From Eubacteriales bacterium (GTDB lineage: Bacteria; Bacillota; Clostridia; Lachnospirales; Lachnospiraceae): a stretch of 64,000 bases of DNA. The stretch lies in NCBI GenBank assembly GCA_030524545.1, contig JAUNGM010000017.1, positions 31,383 to 95,382 on the forward strand, read 5' to 3'. Position numbers and translations under genes: made by a program. This document shows positions 42,646 to 51,171 of this stretch, piece by piece. Below the pieces are notes generated by a model. The model was given only the letters and a program-made list of their open reading frames with translations, was not told the origin of the DNA and searched no databases. Numbering within the stretch: the stretch's first letter is position 1; each line of letters starts with the position of its first letter.

Positions 42646-43413
42646 ATGAATCTGAGAGACGAAATACATGATTACTGGACGAATCGTGCGTCCGGTTATT
42701 CTGAATATAATCAGCAGGAGATGGCAGATGCAAGGCGGTCTATGTGGAAAGGGAAGCTGTTGGAATTGCTTAAGGGACAGTTCCCGGGCAGGGAAGCGTC
42801 AGAAATAAGAATACTGGATGTAGGCACTGGCCCGGGCTTTTTTGCGATTTTGCTCGCGGAAGCAGGGTATCAGGTGACAGCCGTGGACTACACGGAAGAA
42901 ATGCTGAAGGAGGCCGGACAGAATGCAGGCAGTCTGGCAAAGCAAATTCGCTGGATGGTGGGAGATGCCCAGAATCTGGAACTGGAAGACGGGCAGTTCG
43001 ATGCAGTAGTGACCAGAAATGTCACCTGGAATCTGCCGGATCCTGCTAAAGCATATGGAGAATGGTACCGCGTTCTGAAAAATGACGGTGTTTTATTCAA
43101 TTTTGATGCGGACTGGTACGGACATTTATTTGATGAGAAAAAGAGAGCTGCTTATGAGGCTGACCGCAAAAGAGTAGAAGAGGAGCAGCTGGAGGACTAT
43201 TACGGCAGCACGGACAATGATAAGATGGAGGAAATTGCAAGGCAGGTTCCCTTGAGCCGCCTGAGACGTCCGCAGTGGGATATAGAGGCTATGCGAGAAG
43301 CCGGATTTCGGCATGTGGAATGTGATGAAGAGGTGTGGAGAGAGGTCTGGACTGAGGAAGAGATTGTGAACAATGCGTCCACACCGGTTTTTCTGCTGTC
43401 AGGAATAAAATAG
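42646..43413 (+). CDS. Class I SAM-dependent methyltransferase
   Basis: The 255-residue protein is a Rossmann-fold methyltransferase with the SAM motif ILDVGTGPGFF at 56-66, an acidic strand end (VTAVDYTEEM) and the segment RNVTWNLPDP near residue 125. The start HDYWTNRASGYSEY and the RNVTWNLPD segment recur in the C-terminal half of the next gene (RNLTWTLPD), so the two domains are related and may pair. The substrate is unknown. A promoter with a C-run/G-run element lies upstream, and an Opp/Nik-type importer follows two genes later. I infer that the enzyme modifies, or undoes modification of, a small molecule linked to that importer. GAGG lies before the ATG. Confidence 0.8.
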   Translation: MNLRDEIHDYWTNRASGYSEYNQQEMADARRSMWKGKLLELLKGQFPGREASEIRILDVGTGPGFFAILLAEAGYQVTAVDYTEEMLKEAGQNAGSLAKQIRWMVGDAQNLELEDGQFDAVVTRNVTWNLPDPAKAYGEWYRVLKNDGVLFNFDADWYGHLFDEKKRAAYEADRKRVEEEQLEDYYGSTDNDKMEEIARQVPLSRLRRPQWDIEAMREAGFRHVECDEEVWREVWTEEEIVNNASTPVFLLSGIK

Positions 43414-43458
43414 ACGAACGCCGATAATGATGGAAGGGAAGAAGGAAAGGGAGAGCCT

Positions 43459-45195
43459 ATGGAATCTATGGAGGTACGAAAAAAAGAGGATATATTTTGT
43501 CTGTGCGGACTGGAAGCTGCGCCCGGTGAGCGCGTCAGCGGATGGCTGAAGCTGGGAGACGGAGAATTTGAACTTCCTGCTACGATTCTTCACGGCGAAC
43601 GAAAGGGTAAGACCGTGTTGATCATGGCCGGCATTCATGCTGGAGAATATGTGGGAATACAGGCGGCGGTCGAGCTTGCCCGGAAGCTGAAGATTGAGAA
43701 AGTGACAGGAACCATCATTCTTGTAAAAGTGATCAACAGACCTGCCTTTGAAAACAGAAAGGGCAGTATGGGGCTGACAGACGGGAAAAACCTGAACAGA
43801 GTATTTCCGGGAAATCCCGACGGAACAGAGATGGAACGGCTGGCTTACGCTGTTGACCATGAAATTTTTCCGGCTGCAGATTACTGTATTGACCTGCACA
43901 GCGGTGATGATTATGAGGAGCTTACGCCGTATGTCTATTATGCCGGAAGGGCATCCGATGCTGTAGTAGCGGCCTCCCGCCAGATGGCGGAACAGGTGGA
44001 TGTTCCTTATATGGTAAAATCCAATGTAGTTTCCGGCGGTGCCTATAACCATGCAGCCTCCCGGGGCATTCCAAGCATCCTGATCGAACGGGGCGGAATG
44101 GGACAGTGGAGCAGTGAGGAATCCAGATCTACCAGGCGTGATGTGAGGAACATTTTGTGCCATCTTGGCATTTATCAGGGAATCAAGGATTACCGGACTT
44201 ATTATCCGCTGGATGTTGCGGATGTGCGTTATCAGGATGCTTCCCAGGGAGGATTATGGTATCCCCGTAAAAAAGCCGGAGATATGGTGCGCAAGGGAGA
44301 ACTCCTTGGAGAAGTCCGGGATTATGAAGGAAAGATAAAGGAGGTCAGCACTGCGGAATTTGATGGTGTGATTCTTTATCAGACAAAGACACTGCAGGTA
44401 CTGGAAGACGGCCCGATGATCACGTATGGCCGTATTGTAAAGGAATATGATGAGCGCAAAGACCGGATCGTAAAATACTGGGGAAAACGGAGCGAAAGTT
44501 TTCTGGAGCAGCGTCGGGCGGAGCTGCACAGCACGATGGCAGAGCGCTGGCTGAAGGAGATCCATAAGCAGACAGAAGCTTTGGAAACGGTATGCGGAGA
44601 AAAAGGACAACTGAAAATTCTCGATGTGGGCTGCGGCACAGGCTTTTTTACGGTACTGCTGGCAAAGCAGGGCTATGAGGTCATCGGAACGGACCTGACA
44701 CCGGAGATGGTGGAAAATTCCAGGAGACTGGCAGAGGAAGAACAGGCGGACTGCAGATTTCTGCAGATGGATGCGGAAGATCTGGAATTTGCGGATGAGA
44801 CCTTTGATGTTGTGATTTCCAGAAACCTGACATGGACGCTGCCGGATGTGGAACATGCTTATAAAGAGTGGATCCGCGTCCTGAAAAAGGGAGGAATCCT
44901 GCTGAATTTTGATGCCAATTACGGAATGAGTGATTTTGCGGATACGGCCGGTCTGCCGAAGACCCATGCACATTATACGGTAGGGGATGAGATGATGCGG
45001 GAGTGCGAAGAGATCAAGCGCCAGCTTCCGATCAGTTCCTACAGCCGTCCGGCATGGGATGTGGAGGCCTTAAGCAGAATGAAGCTTCAGGAGTTTTCCA
45101 TTGACCTTGGCATCAGCAAAAGGATTTATATCGAAAAAGACGAATTTTACAATCCGACACCAATGTTCCTGCTGTGTGCAAGAAAAACGGAGTAA
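43459..45195 (+). CDS. Fusion of AstE/AspA-type zinc deacylase and SAM methyltransferase
   Basis: This 578-residue protein joins two enzymes. Residues 1-325 are a peptidase M14-like succinylglutamate desuccinylase/aspartoacylase domain. Zinc ligands are His60 and Glu63 in AGIHAGE and His147 in DLHSGD, NLNRVFPG holds Arg114, and ILIERGG the catalytic Glu210, so the site looks intact. Residues 330-578 are a class I methyltransferase with ILDVGCGTGFF at 387-397 and RNLTWTLPD, related to the preceding gene. Members of the first family remove acyl groups from amino acids or peptides. The fusion suggests sequential deacylation and methylation of one substrate. GGGAG precedes the ATG, and a terminator separates the gene from the importer. 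Confidence 0.85.
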   Translation: MESMEVRKKEDIFCLCGLEAAPGERVSGWLKLGDGEFELPATILHGERKGKTVLIMAGIHAGEYVGIQAAVELARKLKIEKVTGTIILVKVINRPAFENRKGSMGLTDGKNLNRVFPGNPDGTEMERLAYAVDHEIFPAADYCIDLHSGDDYEELTPYVYYAGRASDAVVAASRQMAEQVDVPYMVKSNVVSGGAYNHAASRGIPSILIERGGMGQWSSEESRSTRRDVRNILCHLGIYQGIKDYRTYYPLDVADVRYQDASQGGLWYPRKKAGDMVRKGELLGEVRDYEGKIKEVSTAEFDGVILYQTKTLQVLEDGPMITYGRIVKEYDERKDRIVKYWGKRSESFLEQRRAELHSTMAERWLKEIHKQTEALETVCGEKGQLKILDVGCGTGFFTVLLAKQGYEVIGTDLTPEMVENSRRLAEEEQADCRFLQMDAEDLEFADETFDVVISRNLTWTLPDVEHAYKEWIRVLKKGGILLNFDANYGMSDFADTAGLPKTHAHYTVGDEMMRECEEIKRQLPISSYSRPAWDVEALSRMKLQEFSIDLGISKRIYIEKDEFYNPTPMFLLCARKTE

Positions 45196-45246
45196 TACGG
45201 TGCGGGATGATAGGAGAAAGCACAGAAGGAATGATGAAAAATGCGG

Positions 45247-45273
45247 GGGATGGGATACCATCCCTCTTTTTTT
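45247..45273 (+). terminator. Intrinsic terminator after the fusion gene
   Basis: GGGATGG (45247-45253) pairs with CCATCCC (45258-45264), loop GATA, followed by TC and seven T residues. Confidence 0.9.
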
Positions 45274-45316
45274 GCGAAAAGATGGAGTTCCGCTGAAGAA
45301 CTGTTGAGTAAGCGCA

Positions 45317-45396
45317 GAATGGATTTCTATGACAAAATAGAATGCGTTCATTATCCCCCTACGGGGCTTGTATCGGTGGGGTAAGACAGATATACT
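45317..45396 (+). promoter_or_regulatory. LysR-type box, C-run/G-run element and promoter of the first Opp operon
   Basis: TTGTAT (45368-45373) and TATACT (45391-45396) are 17 bp apart. Upstream, 45317-45344 matches 53707-53734, before the second importer, at 23 of 28 positions and holds a T-N11-A core (T45330, A45342) centred near -67. Between them TATCCCCCTACGGGGCTTG (45352-45370) matches the methyltransferase promoter. Confidence 0.6.
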
Positions 45397-45451
45397 GTAA
45401 GAGCTACTAAAGTTTAAGTGAATCTGCATAATGAAAAGGAGAAAAGAGAGC

Positions 45452-47041
45452 ATGAAATTGAGAAAAATCACCAGTCTGTTGTGCGCACTGGCCATGACAG
45501 CGACCCTTTTGACTTCAGGAGCATTCACAGTCAGTGCGGATGCATCGGACGGCAGTGTGGTAGTAACCATGCCGACAACCTCCGAACCGGAATCCGGCTT
45601 TGATCCCTCTTACGGATGGGGCGCAGGCGAGCATGTACATGAGCCTCTGATCCAGAGTACCCTGGTGCGTACGAATAAAGAGCTTGGAATTGAGAATGAC
45701 CTTGCAACAGAATACAGCTGCAGCGAGGACGGTCTTACCTGGACGGTGAAGATCCGTGATGATGTAAAATTCACGGATGGTGAGCCGCTGACAGCAGAAG
45801 ATGTTGCATTTACCTATAATACCTGCCGTGACAACAGCTCTGTGAATGACTTTACCATGCTGAAGGAAGCAGTGGCAGTAGATGATACTACCGTGGAGTT
45901 CCATATGAACGAAGCGTATTCCATCTGGCCGTATACCATGGCAATTGTGGGAATCGTTCCAGAACATGCTTATGATGAGAATTACGGACAGAATCCCATC
46001 GGCTCCGGCCGTTACATCATGAAGCAGTGGGACAAAGGCCAGCAGGTAATTTTTGAAGCTAATCCGGACTACTATGGAGAAACTCCGAAGATTCAGAAAC
46101 TGACGGTCCTCTTTATGGAAGAGGATGCAGCTCTTGCAGCAGCTATGTCCGGAACGGCAGATGTGGCTCATACGGCAGCATCCTACAGTGACCAGGAGAT
46201 CGAAGGATACAGCCTGCTGAATGTAGAAACCGTAGACAACCGCGGATTTAATCTTCCATGCACGGAACCGGAGGACAAAGACGGTGTGACACACGGCAAT
46301 TCCTTTACCGCAGATGTAAATGTAAGACGTGCCATTAACCTTGCCATTGACAGGGAAGAAATGATCGACCACGTATTAAACGGTTACGGAACCATTGCCT
46401 ACAGCGTCTGCGACAAGATGCCCTGGTACAATGAGGAAGCTGTAACAGAGTACGACCTGGACGCTGCCAGGAAGCTGATGGATGAAGCCGGATGGACAGA
46501 AGGCGAGGACGGCATCCGCGAGAAAGACGGAGAAAAAGCCGCATTTACCCTGATGTTCAGCAACGGTGATTCTGTCCGCCAGGCACTTGCAGAAGATACG
46601 GCGAATCAGTTAAAAGAACTGGGCGTGGAAGTGACGACCGAAGGCGTAGGCTGGGATACTGCCTATGACAGAGCACAGTCCGATGCACTTGTATGGGGCT
46701 GGGGCGCTCATTCGCCGATGGAGCTTTATAACATTTACCATACCATGAAGGATACAGGATCTGCGGAATATTCTCCCTATGCCAACGAAACCGTGGACAA
46801 ATATATGGACGAAGCTCTTCAGAGTTCTGACCTGGAAGCATCCTATGACCTCTGGAAAAAAGCACAGTGGGACGGAACCACCGGTATCACCCAGGAAGGG
46901 GACATTCCGTGGATCTGGCTGTGCAATATCGATCACCTGTACTTTGTACGTGACGGTCTGAAGGTAGCTGACCAGAAGCTGCATCCGCACGGACATGGCT
47001 GGTCTATTGTAAACAATATTGACGAATGGGAATGGGAGTAA
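45452..47041 (+). CDS. Opp/Nik-type ABC transporter substrate-binding protein
   Basis: The 529-residue protein belongs to family 5 solute-binding proteins, which bind oligopeptides, nickel complexes or related ligands. The signal peptide ends TVSADA, a signal peptidase I type site, and there is no lipobox cysteine. Family features include LATEYSCSEDGLTWTVKIRD near residue 85, GEPLTAEDVAFTYN near 110, PIGSGRYIMKQW near 180 and the VNVRRAINLAIDREEM segment near 290. AAAGGAG precedes the ATG at 45452. Two permeases and two ATPases follow, a complete importer. The adjacent methyltransferase and deacylase genes suggest a modified peptide-like or chelator-type ligand; this is an inference. Confidence 0.88.
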   Translation: MKLRKITSLLCALAMTATLLTSGAFTVSADASDGSVVVTMPTTSEPESGFDPSYGWGAGEHVHEPLIQSTLVRTNKELGIENDLATEYSCSEDGLTWTVKIRDDVKFTDGEPLTAEDVAFTYNTCRDNSSVNDFTMLKEAVAVDDTTVEFHMNEAYSIWPYTMAIVGIVPEHAYDENYGQNPIGSGRYIMKQWDKGQQVIFEANPDYYGETPKIQKLTVLFMEEDAALAAAMSGTADVAHTAASYSDQEIEGYSLLNVETVDNRGFNLPCTEPEDKDGVTHGNSFTADVNVRRAINLAIDREEMIDHVLNGYGTIAYSVCDKMPWYNEEAVTEYDLDAARKLMDEAGWTEGEDGIREKDGEKAAFTLMFSNGDSVRQALAEDTANQLKELGVEVTTEGVGWDTAYDRAQSDALVWGWGAHSPMELYNIYHTMKDTGSAEYSPYANETVDKYMDEALQSSDLEASYDLWKKAQWDGTTGITQEGDIPWIWLCNIDHLYFVRDGLKVADQKLHPHGHGWSIVNNIDEWEWE

Positions 47042-47050
47042 TCAGTCTTG

Positions 47051-48043
47051 ATGAAGAATCATCTCATATTTGCAGGAAAAAACCTGATAAGAATGATATT
47101 GCTTTTGTTTGCCGTGAGCGTTGTTACCTTCGCCCTGGTATCCGCCTCCCCCATTGACCCTCTGCAGGCCAATGTGGGGCAGGCGGCCCTGGGGTCCATG
47201 AGCGAGGCGCAGAAAGAAAAGCTGAGGTCTTACTGGGGCGTGGACAAGGATCCTGCGGAACGGTACATGAACTGGGCAAAGGATGCGGTAAGGGGGGATA
47301 TGGGAACCTCCCTTCTTTACCGTCAGCCTGTGACAAAGGTAATTGCTGTAAAATTAGCCAACTCTCTGTTTCTGATGGGGTTGGCTTGGATTATTTCCGG
47401 GATTCTGGGATTTCTCCTGGGAGTGATTGCCGGAGTATGGAAAGGAAGCTTTGCTGACAAAGTGATCAAAGGGTATTCCCTTGTGATCGCCAGTACGCCC
47501 GCCTTCTGGCTTGCGCTGCTCCTGCTGATCGTTTTTGGAGTCTGGCTGAAGGTGCTGCCCATCGGATTAAGTGTCCCGATCGGTGTGGAGGCCGGCGGTG
47601 TTACTTTTCTGGACAGGGTGCGTCATGCAATCCTTCCGGCAGTGACCTTAAGCATTACGGGAATTTCCAATATTACCCTGCATACCAGGGAAAAAATGCT
47701 CGACATTATGGAGAGTGATTATGTCCTTTTTGCCAGGGCAAGGGGTGAGAACACGCTCAGTATTATGAAACGCCATGGGCTCCGCAATGTTCTCCTGCCT
47801 GCAATGACCCTTCAGTTTGCTTCGATCAGTGAGATTATCGGCGGCTCTGTGCTGGTGGAGCAGGTGTTTTCTTATCCCGGTCTCGGGCAGGCTGCGGTTG
47901 CGGCAGGAACAGGCAGTGATGTGCCTCTTTTGATGGGGATTACGTTGATCACTGCGGCAATCGTTTTTCTCGGCAACTTTATAGCAAACCTTCTTTACGG
48001 CGTGGTTGATCCGCGTATCCGGAGAGGAGGGAAGAGAGAATGA
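47051..48043 (+). CDS. ABC transporter permease, OppB/NikB type
   Basis: The 330-residue protein has about six membrane helices, the N-terminal SASPIDPLQANVGQ segment seen in OppB/DppB/NikB permeases, and the inner-loop motif DYVLFARARGENTLSIMKRH that contacts the ATPase. The ATG at 47051 is preferred over the adjacent TTG at 47048. A GGGAG sits 12 bp upstream within the end of the binding-protein gene. The OppC-type gene overlaps its stop by 4 bp (ATGA). It forms one half of the membrane channel. Confidence 0.9.
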   Translation: MKNHLIFAGKNLIRMILLLFAVSVVTFALVSASPIDPLQANVGQAALGSMSEAQKEKLRSYWGVDKDPAERYMNWAKDAVRGDMGTSLLYRQPVTKVIAVKLANSLFLMGLAWIISGILGFLLGVIAGVWKGSFADKVIKGYSLVIASTPAFWLALLLLIVFGVWLKVLPIGLSVPIGVEAGGVTFLDRVRHAILPAVTLSITGISNITLHTREKMLDIMESDYVLFARARGENTLSIMKRHGLRNVLLPAMTLQFASISEIIGGSVLVEQVFSYPGLGQAAVAAGTGSDVPLLMGITLITAAIVFLGNFIANLLYGVVDPRIRRGGKRE

Positions 48044-48936
48044 AGAACGATCCGAAAAGAACAGGTCAGGGAAGAACAAATTCAGGAAAAAGAAACCGGC
48101 AGAGATCAGACGGACGGAAAATGAATCAACGGCAAAAAGCAAAGGTGCTTCTTGTCATCTCACTGCTTTTTCTTGCAGCAGTGGCGATTTCCGGAAGATT
48201 GTGCCATGAAGCGGCAATGGTGACGGATTTTTCCAGAAAGAATCTTTCTCCCTGCCTGCAGTACCCCTTTGGTACGGACTGGCTTGGAAGAAATATGTTT
48301 TACAGGACGCTGACAGGTTTATCCATGAGCATTCTGATCGGTGTCTGTGCGGCGGGTGTCAGCGCAGTGGTTGCTCTGATCATGGGAATCGCTGCAGCAA
48401 CCCTGGGCAAAAGGGCGGACTCGGTGATTACCTTTGTCATTGATATGGTGATGGGCATTCCGCATATGCTGCTTCTGATCCTGATCTCCTATGCAATGGG
48501 GAAAGGGCTGAAGGGTGTGATCACGGGAGTGGCCCTGACGCACTGGACTTCTCTGGCACGTCTGATCAGAGGAGAGGTGATGCAGTTAAAAGAGAGTGAG
48601 TATATCCAAATTGCAGCAAAACTGGGACAGAGCAAGGCAAAGATCGCGGTGAAGCATATGCTGCCTCATCTTCTTCCGCAGTTTCTGGTGGGACTTGTGC
48701 TTCTGTTTCCCCACGCGATCCTTCATGAATCCAGTATCACGTTCCTGGGATTCGGACTTTCCACAGAGCAGCCTGCCATCGGAGTGATCTTATCAGAAAG
48801 TATGAAATATCTGATCATGGGAAAATGGTGGCTGGCACTGTTTCCGGGAATGATGCTGGTGCTGACAGTGGTCTTGTTTGACCTGGGAGGCACGGCCCTT
48901 CGGAGAATCCTGGATCCGAACAGTGTACACGAATAG
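48040..48936 (+). CDS. ABC transporter permease, OppC/NikC type
   Basis: The 298-residue protein has an unusually basic N-terminal extension of about 35 residues (many Lys, Arg and Gln), then membrane helices and the hallmark PFGTDWLGRNMFYR of OppC/NikC permeases near residue 78. The loop SEYIQIAAKLGQSKAKIAVKH is the ATPase contact motif. It starts in the ATGA overlap with the preceding permease, which indicates translational coupling. With OppB it forms the channel of the importer. Confidence 0.9.
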   Translation: MKNDPKRTGQGRTNSGKRNRQRSDGRKMNQRQKAKVLLVISLLFLAAVAISGRLCHEAAMVTDFSRKNLSPCLQYPFGTDWLGRNMFYRTLTGLSMSILIGVCAAGVSAVVALIMGIAAATLGKRADSVITFVIDMVMGIPHMLLLILISYAMGKGLKGVITGVALTHWTSLARLIRGEVMQLKESEYIQIAAKLGQSKAKIAVKHMLPHLLPQFLVGLVLLFPHAILHESSITFLGFGLSTEQPAIGVILSESMKYLIMGKWWLALFPGMMLVLTVVLFDLGGTALRRILDPNSVHE

Positions 48937-48945
48937 GAGGAACTT

Positions 48946-49956
48946 ATGAGTTGTATCAATAAAGAACATATCCTGGAGATTGATGAACTGTCCGTTTCCT
49001 TCTTACAGTATGAAAACAGCAGGGGAAGCCGTCAGATCGAGCTTCCGGTCATTTCCAAACTGTCTGTTTCCGTGCATGAAGGGGAGATCGTGGCAATCGT
49101 GGGCTCCAGCGGTTCCGGCAAAAGCCTTCTTGCCCACGCGATCCTGGACATGCTTCCCTATAATGCAAGAACAGGCGGCAGGATGTATTTTGAAGGCCAG
49201 GAACTGACAGGAGAGCAGATACGGAAGCTTCGGGGAAATAAGATTGCCTTTGTCCCGCAGAGTACCACTTACCTGGATCCTTTGATGAAGGTGGGAGAAC
49301 AGGTGAGCGGAAGCAGAAAAGATCAGAAGAGGATAAAAAAACAGAAGGAGCTGTTCCGCAGATACGGGCTTGGAAGGGATGTGGATACAAAGTATCCCTT
49401 TGAGTGTTCCGGCGGAATGACCAGGCGTGTGCTGCTGACCTCCGCGCTGATGGGAAATCCGAGACTGATCATCGCGGATGAACCTACACCCGGAATGGAT
49501 CTGGCACTGGCGAAGAAATCCATGGAGGATTTCCGGGCTTTTGCAGACGAGGGAAATGGGGTGCTGCTGATTACCCATGACATTGAACTGGCATTGGAGG
49601 TGGCTGACCGGATCGCTGTATTTTATGCAGGGACTACCATAGAGGAAGCATTGGTTTCTGATTTTGCATCTGAAGAAACACTGCGCCATCCTTATACAAA
49701 GGCATTGTGGCGTGCGCTGCCTCAAAATGGCTTTCAGCCGTTTCCGGGCGTGCAGCCCTATGTGAAGGATATGCCAAAAGGGTGTCCCTTCGGGCCGAGG
49801 TGTCAGGAGTATTCTGAAGAATGTCAGGGTGAGATTCCCATGCAGCGGGTTGGCTGCGGGACTGTCCGGTGTGTGAAATACCACGGGGAGCCGCTTGCTG
49901 TTTCAAAATATGAAAATCACTCTAAGGCAAATCAAATGGCAGGAGGCGTATCATGA
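48946..49956 (+). CDS. ABC transporter ATPase, OppD/NikD type
   Basis: The 336-residue ATPase has Walker A GSSGSGKS near residue 55, a signature CSGGM in place of LSGGQ, and Walker B LIIADEPT. A C-terminal oligopeptide/nickel extension carries a cysteine cluster (GCPFGPRCQEYSEECQG and VGCGTVRC). In Opp/Dpp ATPases such clusters can hold an iron-sulfur centre. AGGAGG precedes the ATG. The last 4 bp overlap the second ATPase gene. It powers import together with that partner. Confidence 0.88.
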   Translation: MSCINKEHILEIDELSVSFLQYENSRGSRQIELPVISKLSVSVHEGEIVAIVGSSGSGKSLLAHAILDMLPYNARTGGRMYFEGQELTGEQIRKLRGNKIAFVPQSTTYLDPLMKVGEQVSGSRKDQKRIKKQKELFRRYGLGRDVDTKYPFECSGGMTRRVLLTSALMGNPRLIIADEPTPGMDLALAKKSMEDFRAFADEGNGVLLITHDIELALEVADRIAVFYAGTTIEEALVSDFASEETLRHPYTKALWRALPQNGFQPFPGVQPYVKDMPKGCPFGPRCQEYSEECQGEIPMQRVGCGTVRCVKYHGEPLAVSKYENHSKANQMAGGVS

Positions 49957-50543
49957 TTCTGGAAGGGAAAAATCTGACATTCTCCTATGAGGATAAAGAA
50001 ATTTTTCATAATGTAAATCTTCAGGTAGAAAGCCATGAGCGGGCGGCTGTCTTAGGCCCCAGCGGTTTTGGAAAGACAACCCTGTGCAAGGTGCTTGCAG
50101 GCTACCTTTCCCCAAAATCCGGGGAAGTCCTTCTGGATGGCAGGCCGCTTCCGAAAAAAGGGTACTGTCCTGTGCAGATGATCTGGCAGCATCCGGAACG
50201 CGCGGTAAATCCCAGATTGAAGATGCGGGATACTCTGGCAGACGGACAGCAGATTGAAGAGCGGATCATCCGGGGGCTTGGTATTGAGGCCGATTGGATG
50301 AACAGGTATCCCCAGGAGCTGTCCGGCGGGGAACTGCAGCGTTTTTGTATTGCCAGGGCGCTGGGAAAAGATACGAAATTCCTGATCGCAGACGAGATCA
50401 GCACCATGCTTGACCTGATCACCCAGAGCCAGATCTGGAATTTTCTGCTGAAGGAAGTACAGGAGCGGGAAATCGGTATGATCGTGGTATCCCACAGCGA
50501 ACCGCTTCTGGATAAAATTGCGACACGCAGGATACACTTTTAA
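49953..50543 (+). CDS. Short ABC transporter ATPase, OppF/NikE type
   Basis: The 196-residue protein is a minimal nucleotide-binding domain with Walker A GPSGFGKTT near residue 35, signature LSGGE and Walker B FLIADEIS. It is much shorter than typical OppF/NikE proteins (about 250-330) and lacks the C-terminal oligo-binding extension. The sequence is continuous and all ATPase motifs are intact, so it is more likely a compact partner than a broken gene. It overlaps the preceding ATPase by 4 bp and ends the first importer operon. Confidence 0.85.
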   Translation: MILEGKNLTFSYEDKEIFHNVNLQVESHERAAVLGPSGFGKTTLCKVLAGYLSPKSGEVLLDGRPLPKKGYCPVQMIWQHPERAVNPRLKMRDTLADGQQIEERIIRGLGIEADWMNRYPQELSGGELQRFCIARALGKDTKFLIADEISTMLDLITQSQIWNFLLKEVQEREIGMIVVSHSEPLLDKIATRRIHF

Positions 50544-50648
50544 AAATAATAAAAGTTAGATTTTTTCCCTCTGAGTGGCTTTTGCAAAATGGTCTTTTCG
50601 TGGTATGATAAGGATGAACAGGTTGGCCGGATCAGACAGGAGGGGCAT

Positions 50649-50885
50649 ATGGAGTATGTATATAAAGAAATACGCGCAAGCAGGAACTCACGTTCCCTGA
50701 TGGAATATGCACAGGAATTGGAGAAATGCTGCATTAATCACATGCAGTGCATGAATGAACTGAGAAATTTTGCGGCAAACTGCGGTTTGAATGAGACGGA
50801 ACACTGCCTTGAAAATGCATTAAGGGAAATGGAGAAAAGTGAGATGTGGCTGAGAGCTGCCGTTTCCAGTCTGAAGAATATCTAA
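50649..50885 (+). CDS. Small hypothetical protein
   Basis: A 78-residue helical protein begins MEYVYKEIRASRNS and contains three cysteines. ACAGGAGGGG lies 5 bp before the ATG, an excellent ribosome site. A possible promoter (TTGCAA at 50582 and TATGAT at 50604, 16 bp apart) precedes it. I recognise no family. It lies between the first importer and the AlbA_2 gene and is followed by a terminator, so it is probably a real single gene of unknown role. Confidence 0.6.
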   Translation: MEYVYKEIRASRNSRSLMEYAQELEKCCINHMQCMNELRNFAANCGLNETEHCLENALREMEKSEMWLRAAVSSLKNI

Positions 50886-50974
50886 AATGATATCAGTCAA
50901 AAGCGTTTTGTTGAACAGAAGGGAAAGAATGTAAGCTTTGCTATGTGGAGAATGCCTAAATAGGAAAAACATTT

Positions 50975-51003
50975 GCTGTCGGACGAGGTGTCCGACAGCT
51001 TTG
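50975..51003 (+). terminator. Terminator-like hairpin
   Basis: GCTGTCGGAC (50975-50984) pairs perfectly with GTCCGACAGC (50990-50999), followed by TTTGTTT. It closes the small gene at 50649-50885. Confidence 0.75.
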
Positions 51004-51009
51004 TTTGGC

Positions 51010-51038
51010 TTGAAAGAAGTTTGATTTCCTCATATAAT
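51010..51038 (+). promoter_or_regulatory. Promoter of the AlbA_2 gene
   Basis: TTGAAA (51010-51015) and TATAAT (51033-51038) are 17 bp apart. They lie about 130 bp before the start codon, in an AT-rich stretch. Confidence 0.6.
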
Positions 51039-51171
51039 AAAATTAGAGAGATAAAAGCACAATGCAGGCAATCAATACAAATAATGAAAATATAGGGTAT
51101 GATTTGGAAAATTTGGCAGAGTGGTAAATGAAACATAGCTATAAAGGTGTTTTCAGAAAGGTGGTAATGCA

